Part shown: positions 51,022 through 60,461 of the stretch, piece by piece
Layout of the letters: each line of letters starts with the position of its first letter
Position numbering within the stretch: position 1 is the stretch's first letter
Assembly (NCBI GenBank): GCA_938028465.1
Contig: CALJAA010000028.1
Coordinates: forward strand, 1-64,000
Origin: an uncultured Granulosicoccaceae bacterium
GTDB taxonomy: Bacteria; Pseudomonadota; Gammaproteobacteria; Granulosicoccales; Granulosicoccaceae
Reading direction: 5' to 3'
DNA length: 64,000 bases
Position numbers and translations under genes: made by a program
Notes under the pieces: model-generated
Seen by the model: the letters and a program-made list of their open reading frames with translations, nothing else
The model's database searches: none
What the model was told of the DNA's origin: nothing

Positions 51022-51666
51022 TCAGAAGCCAACAAATGGCTGCATTAATTTGCCCATCACACCTGAGAATTGAACGGGTGATTGCGTAGCAATGAGCGCG
51101 ATACAGGGTTCTTGCGTATCAACAACTGGCTGATGCACAACATCGTCACCTAAATCAGCTACATCGCCTGCTTTAAATCGACCAATCTCATCCTGATAAG
51201 ACCCACGTAAAACGAGTGTGAGTTCCTTGTCCTTGTGTGTGTGCTGGCTTAACACCACGCCCGGAGCAAGATGCAATAATTTAAACGCGCCGTACTTGCG
51301 GTGTCGATTGCTTAGATTGTATTGTTTGATGCCAGGTGCCAAACGTTTCCATGCTAATGATTCAAGCGGTGCTGGCAACAATCGTCCAAGAGGCCTTGGT
51401 ACATCACTTACTGGCGGTTCGGCTTGTGCTTGTTCCTCGCCTAAACTCTGGGCTTTTTGAATCAGCTCAAGTGCTGTAGTTCTAACAGCAGTAGGTTGCT
51501 CGGTGTCTAGTAATGCGCCCACAGTTACATCGAGCATGTCAGCTCTGTTTCGGCAACTCGTGCAATAGGTAAGATGGCAAGCGATTACCACTTCCAATGA
51601 TGGATCTAAAGCACCAGCAGTGTATTCCTGCAGCGTGTCATCACTAAGGTGATGTGAGATATTCAT
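51022..51666 (-). CDS. chrR: ChrR-family zinc-binding cupin anti-sigma factor
   Basis: N-terminal H..CHLTYCTSC zinc motif; cupin domain LLHLAPGVVLSQHTHKDKELTLVLRGSYQDEIGRFKAGDVADL; overlaps sigma gene by 4 bp. Confidence 0.9.
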   Translation of the reverse strand: MNISHHLSDDTLQEYTAGALDPSLEVVIACHLTYCTSCRNRADMLDVTVGALLDTEQPTAVRTTALELIQKAQSLGEEQAQAEPPVSDVPRPLGRLLPAPLESLAWKRLAPGIKQYNLSNRHRKYGAFKLLHLAPGVVLSQHTHKDKELTLVLRGSYQDEIGRFKAGDVADLGDDVVHQPVVDTQEPCIALIATQSPVQFSGVMGKLMQPFVGF

Positions 51667-52256
51667 ACTTGTTCCTCTTGCTCATGCAAGGTGTTTCGTA
51701 TACTTCGCATAGCCAGGCGAATTCTTGATTTAACTGTACCTATCGGCAACCCTAGGCGAGTAGCGATATCACCGTGTGATTGCCCTTTGAAAAATGATAA
51801 GTGCAATACTTTGTGTTGATCTTCCGGAAGCGTTGCCATCGCGCTATGTACGCGAGTGGCATCTTGCAAAATATCAACTTGTTGTTCAGCCGGTATATCG
51901 TCTGACTCTAGCTGTAATAATGAATCTTCGAGTTCAATTTCCACGCGAGGTGTGCCGCGTAAATGATCAATACGTCGATTACGTGCGATAGTGAATACCC
52001 ATGTGCTGGCTGCCGCTTTGGATTGATCGTAGGTGCAAGCCCTTCTCCATACGGCGATCATAACTTCTTGCATTAATTCTTCTGCTGTGTCGTCATTGAT
52101 ACCTTTACCGATTAAGAAAGACTTGACCCGCCCGGCGAAGTGGTTATAAATCGCAGTAAAGGCGTCGGAACATTGTTTTTGACCGATGTCTGTCAGCTGC
52201 TTGTTGAGTAGCTGAATTTGAGCTTTCTGGTCTGGCTCGGCTATCACGTGAGACAT
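51663..52256 (-). CDS. rpoE: ECF sigma factor (RpoE/ChrR-partner, ECF11-like)
   Basis: EELMQEVMIAVWRRACTYDQSKAAASTWVFTIARNRRIDHLR; GDIATRLGLPIGTVKSRIRLAMRSIR. Confidence 0.92.
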   Translation of the reverse strand: MSHVIAEPDQKAQIQLLNKQLTDIGQKQCSDAFTAIYNHFAGRVKSFLIGKGINDDTAEELMQEVMIAVWRRACTYDQSKAAASTWVFTIARNRRIDHLRGTPRVEIELEDSLLQLESDDIPAEQQVDILQDATRVHSAMATLPEDQHKVLHLSFFKGQSHGDIATRLGLPIGTVKSRIRLAMRSIRNTLHEQEEQV

Positions 52257-52294
52257 TTCGTAGAATTAATTAACAATATTATCCACTATAACCG

Positions 52295-52324
52295 CTTGTA
52301 CGAGGGGCCGCGAGACTTGGATCA
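52295..52324 (-). promoter_or_regulatory. candidate ECF promoter for rpoE-chrR
   Basis: Reverse strand TGATCC-N18-TACAAG, about 39 nt upstream of the sigma ATG. Confidence 0.45.
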
Positions 52325-52335
52325 TTTTCGCTATG

Positions 52336-52365
52336 AAATCCAAACAATCAGCCAGTACGTAAAAA
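52336..52365 (+). promoter_or_regulatory. candidate ECF promoter for the FAD oxidoreductase-DUF1365-cfa-DUF3833 operon
   Basis: AAATCC-N18-TAAAAA, 28 nt upstream of ATG 52394. Confidence 0.35.
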
Positions 52366-52393
52366 CGGGTAACCAAGTAGAGACGAGTTCGTA

Positions 52394-53737
52394 ATGCAGA
52401 AGAAACGCCAATCCGTCGCGATTATCGGTAGTGGGGCCGCCGGGCTAGCCGCCAGCTGGTTGCTGCGACGAAAATGTGACGTGTGCCTCTATGAGAAGGA
52501 TGACAGACTAGGTGGGCATGCTCACACCCGGCAATTGGAGCAGAGAGGGCAAACGCTCGATATCGACACCGGCTTCATCGTCTACAACGAGCTAAACTAC
52601 CCCAATCTCACCAAATGGCTTCAGGAGCTGGAAGTCGATACCATTCCAACGGATATGTCGTTTGCCGTGTCAAAAGGTGCGGGCGGCTTTGAATACAAGG
52701 GTGGTGGTTTGCTTGGACTGCTCGCGCAACCGAGTAATTTAGTTCGCCCAAGATTCTGGAGCATGATTAAAAGCTTGCTTCGATTTTTCAAAACGGCCAG
52801 CGAGGAACCTTTGCCCCATGCGTCAGTGTCTTTGCGCGAGTACTTAAGTCAGGGCAACTATTCTCAAGCCTTCATAAAGGATTACTTACTCCCTTTTGGT
52901 GCGGCGATTTGGTCAACATCGCAACGCGATATGATGGATTATCCGGCGGCTAGTTTTATTCTCTTTTGTCAAAATCACGGCTTGCTGAAATTGTCTGAGC
53001 GTCCTCAATGGCGCACAGTAAAAGGTGGTAGCAAACGTTACGTCGAAAAAGTTCGCCAAGCGCTTGGTGATGAAGCTTGTATTACTAGTGCGCATATTGT
53101 GAGTGTGGTCCGAGCTGCAGATAAAGTGATTCTCGAAGATCGCTCGGGTGAAACTCGGCAGTTTGATCATGTGGTGCTAGCCACGCATGCAGACCAAGCC
53201 TTAGGGTTATTACATGATGCTGATTCCCACGAGCAAAACTTACTATCACCGTTTTGGTATGAGCAGAATTTAGCGATCTTGCACACCGATGAGCGTTTAC
53301 TGCCAAAACGTAAGGCAGCTTGGGCTAGTTGGAATTACATGGAGCAACAAGAAGGCGATCAAGATAAGCCTAGTGTGAGTTATTGGATGAATAACTTGCA
53401 GTCGCTAGATGCGTCTGATGAATACATCGTGTCACTTAATCCTTCAGTATTGCCCGATGAGAATAAAATACTACGTACTAGCGTGTACGAACATCCCATT
53501 TTTACAAGTGAAACCTTAGCTGCGCAGCAACTGTTGTGGTCATTGCAGGGTAGGCGGAACACCTGGTTTTGCGGGTCGTACTTTGGCTCGGGGTTTCATG
53601 AGGATGCGATTCAATCCGGCTTCGCGGTGGCGGAGCATTTAGCCGGTGTTAAACGCCCTTGGATTGTGGAAAACCCATCTTCGCGTATTCAAACAAGTGC
53701 TGAGCCTGCGCCAGTATTGAGTAGTGTCACCGCGTGA
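52394..53737 (+). CDS. NAD/FAD-binding amine-oxidase-like protein (COG2907 type)
   Basis: VAIIGSGAAGLAASWLLRRKCDVCLYEKDDRLGGHAHT; IDTGFIVYNELNYPNLTKWLQEL. Confidence 0.9.
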   Translation: MQKKRQSVAIIGSGAAGLAASWLLRRKCDVCLYEKDDRLGGHAHTRQLEQRGQTLDIDTGFIVYNELNYPNLTKWLQELEVDTIPTDMSFAVSKGAGGFEYKGGGLLGLLAQPSNLVRPRFWSMIKSLLRFFKTASEEPLPHASVSLREYLSQGNYSQAFIKDYLLPFGAAIWSTSQRDMMDYPAASFILFCQNHGLLKLSERPQWRTVKGGSKRYVEKVRQALGDEACITSAHIVSVVRAADKVILEDRSGETRQFDHVVLATHADQALGLLHDADSHEQNLLSPFWYEQNLAILHTDERLLPKRKAAWASWNYMEQQEGDQDKPSVSYWMNNLQSLDASDEYIVSLNPSVLPDENKILRTSVYEHPIFTSETLAAQQLLWSLQGRRNTWFCGSYFGSGFHEDAIQSGFAVAEHLAGVKRPWIVENPSSRIQTSAEPAPVLSSVTA

Positions 53738-54504
53738 TCCAACACTCTTGCCTTTACTCGGGGTTGGTTAAGCATTACCGCACCCGGCCTAAGCGCCATG
53801 TGTTGCGTTATCGCCTGTTTATGTTTTGGTTTGACTTGGCTGAGATAGATTCATTGTCGTCCAAGTTAAAAGTACTGTCGCGCAACCGGTTTAATTTGTT
53901 CAGCTTTTATGACGAAGATTATGGCTTGCCAGGACAAAGTTTGAATGCTTACGTAAGCGACGAATTAGCCAAGGCCAATATCCCTTGCGCGCCTGCGAGA
54001 ATCCAGCTGTTATGTAGCGCTCGCATGTTGGGCTATAGCTTCAACCCTATCAGCGTATTTTATTGCTTCGATGACGCTGATAACCTCTATGCGATTGTCT
54101 ATGACGTTCATAACACGCGCGGTGAGCGGCATACCTATGCGCTTGCTGCGTCTGCTGATAGTGATTGGATTGAGCAACAGTGCGATAAAGCGATGTACGT
54201 ATCCCCGTTTGTTCCAGCAGAGATGACCTATCGGTTCGGCCTGAAAAGGCCTGAGCGCCGGCTTGTGTTGAGTATTAAAGTGAGCGACGCAGAGGGCACT
54301 ATGGTGGGTGCAAGTTTTCAAGGTGTTCACAGTGAAATCACAGACCTTCTGTTATTACGTAATCTCATTTTTTATCCACTAATGACACTAAAAGTGATTA
54401 TTGGTATTCATTACGAAGCATTGAAACTCTGGTTAAAGGGTGTTCAATGGTTTAGGTATTTGCCCAAGTCTAGGCTATATGCCAAGCAATCTGGAGAGCA
54501 GTAA
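53734..54504 (+). CDS. DUF1365 family protein
   Basis: LYSGLVKHYRTRPKRHVLRYRLFMFWFDLAEID; MLGYSFNPISVFYCFD; position between FAD oxidoreductase and Cfa. Confidence 0.9.
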   Translation: MIQHSCLYSGLVKHYRTRPKRHVLRYRLFMFWFDLAEIDSLSSKLKVLSRNRFNLFSFYDEDYGLPGQSLNAYVSDELAKANIPCAPARIQLLCSARMLGYSFNPISVFYCFDDADNLYAIVYDVHNTRGERHTYALAASADSDWIEQQCDKAMYVSPFVPAEMTYRFGLKRPERRLVLSIKVSDAEGTMVGASFQGVHSEITDLLLLRNLIFYPLMTLKVIIGIHYEALKLWLKGVQWFRYLPKSRLYAKQSGEQ

Positions 54505-55846
54505 GAGCATGCAAGAGGCTTCAAAAAAACAAGATGTAGCTCGTGGTGGTGCGGTGGGTAGCGGCGCTATTGGTAGGACGGCTATGACGAATACTACAGC
54601 CAGTAATGCAGCCTTGACCAACGCCGCGGTGAGCCGCGGCGCGATAGCTAAGCAGTCTGCAAGCAATAGCGCTCTGGTGAAGAGCATTACGCATCTTCTC
54701 AAGGATATCAAAAACGGCAGAATTCAGGTTCGTTGGCCCGATGGTTCAACCACCGAACATGGGCAAGGTGGCCAGCGTGTGGATGTTGTCATGCACAGTA
54801 CATCCCCAATCAAACAATTGTTTTTTGATGGCCATAATGGATTTGCCGATGCTTACTTTCAAGGTCATTGGTCATGCAGTGATCTAACCGCATTGTTTGG
54901 CATAGTGATGCATAACGAGGCCTTGTTTTCTGGCACGCTGCCTGGTAAGTGGTTAGCCCGTATTAAAAACGTGTTTCATCATTTTTCCAAACGCAATTCT
55001 ATTGCAGGTTCTAAGCGCAATATTTCGTTCCACTACGACTTAGGCAACGATTTTTATAAGCTGTGGCTTGACCCGTCGATGAGCTATTCGTCTGCGTTGT
55101 ATGAACAAAGCAATGATCAGGGCAAATTGAGCCTAGAGCAAGCGCAACTTAACAAGCTTGAACGAATTACGAGTTTACTCAAACCAAAAACCGATGCTCA
55201 GGTGCTCGAAATTGGATGTGGCTGGGGAGCACTTGGTAATCATCTAGTCATCAATGCTGATTGCAATGTGCACGGAGTATCCTTAGCGCAAACCCAGCTC
55301 GATTATGCCAACCGGCGGTATGTTGATCCGAGGTTGACGTTTGAGTTTCGCGACTATCGAGATATTAGTGGTCGCTACGACCATATCGTATCCATAGAAA
55401 TGTTTGAAGCAGTCGGCATGGCTTATTGGAATACCTATTTTGATAAGTTGTCGGAGCTGCTGACTGATACTGGCACCGCGTTGTTGCAAGTGATCACTAT
55501 CGACGAAGATCGATTCGAGGGTTACCGAAAAAAGCCAGACTTTATTCAACGTTATGTATTCCCTGGCGGCATGTTGCCGACTAAGACACATCTAAGCGAA
55601 CTAGCTGACTCTGCTGGTTTTGACATCGTTGAAACACAATGGTTTGGAGCAAGTTATGCCGAAACCTTGCGGCAGTGGAAAAACACGTTTGAAGAATCAT
55701 TAGATGAAGTTCGAGCGCTGGGGTACGACGAAGCTTTTATAAGGCTGTGGCGTTATTACCTAAGTTATTGCGAAATCGGATTTATGGTTGAATCAACGGA
55801 TGTTGGTTTGGTGTTGTTAACTAAGAAAAACGGATCAACGTCTTGA
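54479..55846 (+). CDS. cyclopropane-fatty-acyl-phospholipid synthase family methyltransferase
   Basis: NISFHYDLGNDFYKLWLDPSMSYSSALYE; VLEIGCGWGALG; YIFPGG-like YVFPGGMLPT; start could be 54440, 54479 or 54509. Confidence 0.93.
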   Translation: MPSNLESSKSMQEASKKQDVARGGAVGSGAIGRTAMTNTTASNAALTNAAVSRGAIAKQSASNSALVKSITHLLKDIKNGRIQVRWPDGSTTEHGQGGQRVDVVMHSTSPIKQLFFDGHNGFADAYFQGHWSCSDLTALFGIVMHNEALFSGTLPGKWLARIKNVFHHFSKRNSIAGSKRNISFHYDLGNDFYKLWLDPSMSYSSALYEQSNDQGKLSLEQAQLNKLERITSLLKPKTDAQVLEIGCGWGALGNHLVINADCNVHGVSLAQTQLDYANRRYVDPRLTFEFRDYRDISGRYDHIVSIEMFEAVGMAYWNTYFDKLSELLTDTGTALLQVITIDEDRFEGYRKKPDFIQRYVFPGGMLPTKTHLSELADSAGFDIVETQWFGASYAETLRQWKNTFEESLDEVRALGYDEAFIRLWRYYLSYCEIGFMVESTDVGLVLLTKKNGSTS

Positions 55847-56430
55847 AACCGTTCGCGCGCCGAGTTTTAGTTTCTTTATCAGCTTTATTATTTTGTGTGG
55901 GGTGTTCAACAATGGATATGAAGACTATGGCATCTGATTCGCCAAAATTCGATTTTGAACAATATTTTACGGGGCACGTAAAGGCTTCCGGTTGGTTTAC
56001 AGATCGTTTTGGTAATATCAAAAAGCATTTTTGTGGTGATTTTTATGGCAGCACTGAGGGTGATGATTTTGTACTTGATGAAGCGCTTTATTATTCCGAT
56101 GGCTCTGTAGAAAAGCGACAGTGGCGAGTGCGTATTAACGAACAAGGTGATTTCACCGGCGAGTCGCCGGCGTTAATAAATGGCGTTACTGGTAAGATTG
56201 TTGGTAACACTTTGCGCATGGCGTATGTGATGAAAGTTGATGTGGCTAATGGCAAGCAATGGATTCTTAACATGGACGACTGGATGATTCTTCAGCCTGA
56301 TGGCAGTTTGCACAATCAAACCTATGTGTCTAAATGGGGAGTGAAGATTGGTAGAGTTAGCACGCAGTATCAACCGCATGATGGCGAACTACTGTGTAAT
56401 AACCTAATTGAGAAGCGCAAGGCCAGTTAA
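55843..56430 (+). CDS. DUF3833-like lipoprotein
   Basis: LLFCVGCS lipobox; FDFEQYFTGHVKASGWFTDRFGNIKKHFCGDFYG; last gene of the operon. Confidence 0.82.
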   Translation: MKPFARRVLVSLSALLFCVGCSTMDMKTMASDSPKFDFEQYFTGHVKASGWFTDRFGNIKKHFCGDFYGSTEGDDFVLDEALYYSDGSVEKRQWRVRINEQGDFTGESPALINGVTGKIVGNTLRMAYVMKVDVANGKQWILNMDDWMILQPDGSLHNQTYVSKWGVKIGRVSTQYQPHDGELLCNNLIEKRKAS

Positions 56431-56441
56431 AGTAAGTTAAG

Positions 56442-57194
56442 TTAAAGGCGGCTAGTCAATTTAAAATATAGAGGGTATGGCAATAATCTAAGCGTTTTCA
56501 GTATCAATGAAAAACGTTTAGGGAAGTTAATATCGAAACGTTTTTTATCTAATCCTATTTTAATACGGCGCGCTGCGTCGTCGGGTTCAATAATAAACGG
56601 CATAGTAAAATCGTTTTTATCGGTAAGCGGTGTGCGAACAAAGCCAGGATTAACCATTGAGAGCATGATGCCCGCTGCATTGCATTCAACTTTAATTGAT
56701 TCACAAAGGTGTATAAGCGCTGCTTTGCTAGAGCCATAAGATGCCGCCTTGGGTAGGCCGGTGTAGCCTGCCACCGATGAAACAATCGCCACGTGTCCAT
56801 TTTTTGTTTTTTTGTAATGTGGGAGCAGTGCCGTTAAGGCTCTAGCCACCCCAAAAAAATTAACTGCAAACGTATCGTTAAAGTTATCCATTGTTAGCTC
56901 ATCTAAACCGATAGCTTCGTAGTAGCCTGCGTTTAAAATGGAGAGTCTGGGAAGAGTTTGCGTTTCTACTCTTTTATCGATAAAGGTTTGAATATCGCTT
57001 GGATGGGTTACGTCCATAGGGGCAGCGATAATGCTGCCTTTTAAATTGGTGGCTTCTATGCTTAAGGCTTGCAATGAATCGGCATTGCGCGCGCTGGCAT
57101 ATACTTGCCAGCTATTTGTTGCATAGAGAAGGGCGAGCTCGCGACCTATGCCACTGCTAGCGCCGGTTATCCAGACAATGTTTTCTGTGGTCAT
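56442..57194 (-). CDS. short-chain dehydrogenase/reductase
   Basis: IVWITGASSGIGRELALLYA; SILNAGYYEAI; YGSSKAALIHL. Confidence 0.93.
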   Translation of the reverse strand: MTTENIVWITGASSGIGRELALLYATNSWQVYASARNADSLQALSIEATNLKGSIIAAPMDVTHPSDIQTFIDKRVETQTLPRLSILNAGYYEAIGLDELTMDNFNDTFAVNFFGVARALTALLPHYKKTKNGHVAIVSSVAGYTGLPKAASYGSSKAALIHLCESIKVECNAAGIMLSMVNPGFVRTPLTDKNDFTMPFIIEPDDAARRIKIGLDKKRFDINFPKRFSLILKTLRLLPYPLYFKLTSRL

Positions 57195-57892
57195 GCGTTA
57201 AATCCCTTGCAGCGGTACTCAACGAAGTTACCATCCTCACCCTTGAAGCGCAGCTTAACCCAACGCCCTGCGTTGTCATACCAAACATCGGTTTCTACTT
57301 TGCCCACGAGTTGGTAATGAGAAGCTTCGATTTCGGTTTTGGCATCATTGCTCATGGTGATAGTTTCCACGCCGACATTTTTAAATGTGATGTCGTTTGC
57401 TTCACCTGTTAGCGTATTAAACATCTTATCGGCTGTCACTACGTTAGAGTTCCAGTGGTTGCTTGAGTAGGCAACTTTTGCTGTTGTCGTTTCACCCTTT
57501 TTGTCTGTTAGTAGCATGTCGTCGCCAGTACGCTTGGCTGAAACTTGATGTTTTTTGCCGTTGTTGTCAGTGGCGGCTTTAACACGTTGGAGCCGGCCGT
57601 CAACCCACGTCTCGTTCGATTGATAGTTAAACCTAAACACCGGAACCTTGAGCACCGTAACCGTGATTTTTGATTCGATGTTCACCCGTAAGTCGCTATC
57701 AGTTTTGGTGAATTGCACTGTGTGTTGGCCGATTTTTTTCTTTTTACGATAAATGTCGTAAAACACAGACTGACCGTAGGTTGCTATGGGGTTTCGGTCA
57801 TCTAATGTTGCTGAGGCTTCGGCAAAAGCTTGTTTTAACAACGTTGGTGCTACTGCCATAAGTGTTAGTAGCTTGCGTCGATTTATGTCCAT
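57191..57892 (-). CDS. DUF6134-like secreted protein (uncharacterised)
   Basis: Twin-Arg-like/hydrophobic N-terminus MDINRRKLLTLMAVAPTLL; beta-rich; YDIYRKKKKIGQHTV; embedded in the SDR operon. Confidence 0.6.
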   Translation of the reverse strand: MDINRRKLLTLMAVAPTLLKQAFAEASATLDDRNPIATYGQSVFYDIYRKKKKIGQHTVQFTKTDSDLRVNIESKITVTVLKVPVFRFNYQSNETWVDGRLQRVKAATDNNGKKHQVSAKRTGDDMLLTDKKGETTTAKVAYSSNHWNSNVVTADKMFNTLTGEANDITFKNVGVETITMSNDAKTEIEASHYQLVGKVETDVWYDNAGRWVKLRFKGEDGNFVEYRCKGFNA

Positions 57893-58413
57893 GCGTTCTT
57901 CCTAGAGTCAATCCATCGAGATGTAATGATGAGCAACGCCATTAGAGGTATCCAGGCGGCAGAAACAATGAGCGCCGTTTTTAGGTACCCCAGCGGAAAT
58001 ACTACTGCGCCTAAGCGCGAGGCCGATAGATAGGCAAAGGGCGCGCCTATCGCCGCGCTGATTAAGGCGAGAGGTGCCCTTGCAATGAAGTAGCGTAGGC
58101 CATGCCGTATCGTGGCTGCGAACGCCAACCATATGCCCAATAGCCACCACGGAATTGGAAGAAGCGTAGGCTGCGGATCAAATACGTAGACACCAGAAAC
58201 CGTTAGCACGCTATCAATCGTGACGCCAATAACGGCACAGAACATCACCATCGTGACTTCTTTGACCCGTTCTGGGCTTAACCAAAGGTGAGCTGCCAAG
58301 CCAAGGGCAAAGGCGAGAAGCGAGTAGTTTCCAGTGAAAATGGCTAGAAACCACAGAGATTGGTAGCCAATCAGATTTAGCCAAATAGGGTATGCGCGCA
58401 ATGTTTTGATCAT
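57883..58413 (-). CDS. DUF2878-like membrane protein
   Basis: 176 aa multi-TM; WLNLIGYQSLWFLAIF; IPWWLLGIWLAFAATIRHGL. Confidence 0.75.
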   Translation of the reverse strand: MIKTLRAYPIWLNLIGYQSLWFLAIFTGNYSLLAFALGLAAHLWLSPERVKEVTMVMFCAVIGVTIDSVLTVSGVYVFDPQPTLLPIPWWLLGIWLAFAATIRHGLRYFIARAPLALISAAIGAPFAYLSASRLGAVVFPLGYLKTALIVSAAWIPLMALLIITSRWIDSRKNAWT

Positions 58414-58418
58414 ATTTA

Positions 58419-58448
58419 TCTATACGTTTGTAAGCAAGTGGTAGATCA
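58419..58448 (-). promoter_or_regulatory. candidate ECF promoter for DUF2878-DUF6134-SDR operon
   Basis: Reverse strand TGATCT-N18-TATAGA; very close to annotated ATG 58413, so either a leaderless transcript or a different start. Confidence 0.3.
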
Positions 58449-58590
58449 CCAGAGCTTCTTCAATAGCCTTCTGGCCGTAATCCTTTCCAATTTTTTCAAC
58501 AAACTCCTTTAGTTATCAAACCTATCTGCTACTTTTTACAGATCTATTAATAAAAACATGTAGCGAGATGCTGCAGGTTCGAGAGATGTT

Positions 58591-60459
58591 GTGCGCCATC
58601 CCAAGAAGACAACAAAGCGTCATCTGAGCATCGCCTGTGCTGCCCTGTGCATGCTAGCGTTGGAATCGGCGCAGGCTGCTGCAGAATTGCCAATGATTGG
58701 TGGTTCAAAATGGTTTGGAGATATCCTTTTAAACTTTAAGCATGCACAACCTGTGCTAGCGGGCTTGGTGTGCGCCGCTGGCTTACTCGTTTTGTTATGG
58801 ATTGCGGTTAAATCGTTGCGACCTGGCCGTAATCGCCAACCATTGGGAGTCCTCGAGCGCCTGCCAGATGCGATTGCGTTATTTGATGCCAAAGGGCAGC
58901 TAACAGCGATCAATACCAAATTGCTTAAATTGTTACCCCTTGAAACCAAGGCTGATGAGCTGGATAACATTACAACCAGCGATTTGTACGCGCAATTATC
59001 GCCCGATAATATCGCCATTGAGCGTGCTCGCAATGATGCTCGAGACAATCTGCATGATCCAGATTCCACGATTAGCTTTGAGGTGCCAAGCTACGGGCCG
59101 AAATCGTTGTTAGTCAAAGAGCGCTCAACCGACGATGGTGGTACTGCGATCACGGTATATGGTGCAAAGCATACTCAGGGTGCTCGCTTAAGCGACCCTT
59201 TAACCGCATTGCCAAACCGTACGAGGCTACTCAATGAGTTGGCGCAACGTTGCAGCCGTACCAAGGATGAGCTGGCATTGATTATTGTTGATCTGCGGAG
59301 TTTTCGGCAGATCAATGATTCTTATGGTCGTGAAGCGGGTGATGAATTACTGAAGCAGACTGGCATTTGTTTGCAACATTGCATGGCAGACGATGCGTTA
59401 ATTGCTCGCACGGCGGGTGATGAATTTGCAGTGTTAATCGAATTTGATAATGATGGTCGAGTTGATATCGAGCGCCGGGTTACTCGTTTTTTAACGACAT
59501 TACGCCATGGTCTCAACGTTAAAGCGATGAACGTGCCTGCTCGTGCCAGCGTCGGTATCGCGTTTGCCCCTGAGCACGGCAATACCGTATCGAAGTTACT
59601 GGAATGCGCTGATAGTGCTTGTGCTCATGCCAAGCAATTGGGTAACAACAGTTTGGTTGTATACAACAGTGAGCAGCAGCATGCGGCCAAGCGCCGTCAT
59701 AAAATGGAAATTGGTTTACAGCAGGCGATTAAAAACAAAGAGTTGAGCTTGCAATACCAGCCGCAGGTGGATATTGCCACCATGATGACCAGCGGCACAG
59801 AGGCTTTGCTACGTTGGAAGAGCCCAGAATATGGTCAAGTGTCACCCGCCGAATTTATCTATGTGGCCGAGCAATCTGGAATCATTACCCAGCTGGGTAG
59901 TTGGGTGCTCAACCAGGCGATAGAGGATTATCAAAGTTTGGCACGTTACGGCATGTCGCCGGATATGTTATCGGTTAATTTGTCCCGGAAGCAATTTGAG
60001 AATGGCCGCATTGTAGAAGATGTAGCCCGTGTGCTAGATGCCACCGGTTTTGACCCGTCACGCCTTTGTCTGGAAATTACTGAGACCGCATTGTTTCGAG
60101 ATTCGGACTCTATGCACAAAATTTTGCATGATCTAACTGCGTTGGGTACCAACATCGCCATTGATGATTTTGGTGTGGGTTATTCGTCATTACTTGAGTT
60201 ACGGGATTACCCCATTGCTGAGGTTAAAATTGACCGAGCCTTTGTTATGGATGTCGCCACCAGCCAGAGTAGCCAAGACATCATTAAAGCCATTGTGGAT
60301 ATCGCCAAAAGCATTGGCGCCGAAGTGGTGGCAGAGGGTATTGAAGATCAACAGCAGTTCGATATGGTTAAAGCGTTAGGTTGTCATCGGGCGCAAGGTT
60401 ACTTTTTGTGCAAACCGATGCCAGTCACGACCTTTCCAGACGTGCTGTTAGGCGCATAG
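58591..60459 (+). CDS. membrane GGDEF-EAL protein
   Basis: DPLTALPNRTRLLNEL; RTAGDEFAVL (AGDEF variant); GTEALLRWKSPEYG EAL motif; IDDFGVGYSSLLELRDYPIAEVKID; GTG start. Confidence 0.92.
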   Translation: MRHPKKTTKRHLSIACAALCMLALESAQAAAELPMIGGSKWFGDILLNFKHAQPVLAGLVCAAGLLVLLWIAVKSLRPGRNRQPLGVLERLPDAIALFDAKGQLTAINTKLLKLLPLETKADELDNITTSDLYAQLSPDNIAIERARNDARDNLHDPDSTISFEVPSYGPKSLLVKERSTDDGGTAITVYGAKHTQGARLSDPLTALPNRTRLLNELAQRCSRTKDELALIIVDLRSFRQINDSYGREAGDELLKQTGICLQHCMADDALIARTAGDEFAVLIEFDNDGRVDIERRVTRFLTTLRHGLNVKAMNVPARASVGIAFAPEHGNTVSKLLECADSACAHAKQLGNNSLVVYNSEQQHAAKRRHKMEIGLQQAIKNKELSLQYQPQVDIATMMTSGTEALLRWKSPEYGQVSPAEFIYVAEQSGIITQLGSWVLNQAIEDYQSLARYGMSPDMLSVNLSRKQFENGRIVEDVARVLDATGFDPSRLCLEITETALFRDSDSMHKILHDLTALGTNIAIDDFGVGYSSLLELRDYPIAEVKIDRAFVMDVATSQSSQDIIKAIVDIAKSIGAEVVAEGIEDQQQFDMVKALGCHRAQGYFLCKPMPVTTFPDVLLGA

Positions 60460-60461
60460 AT

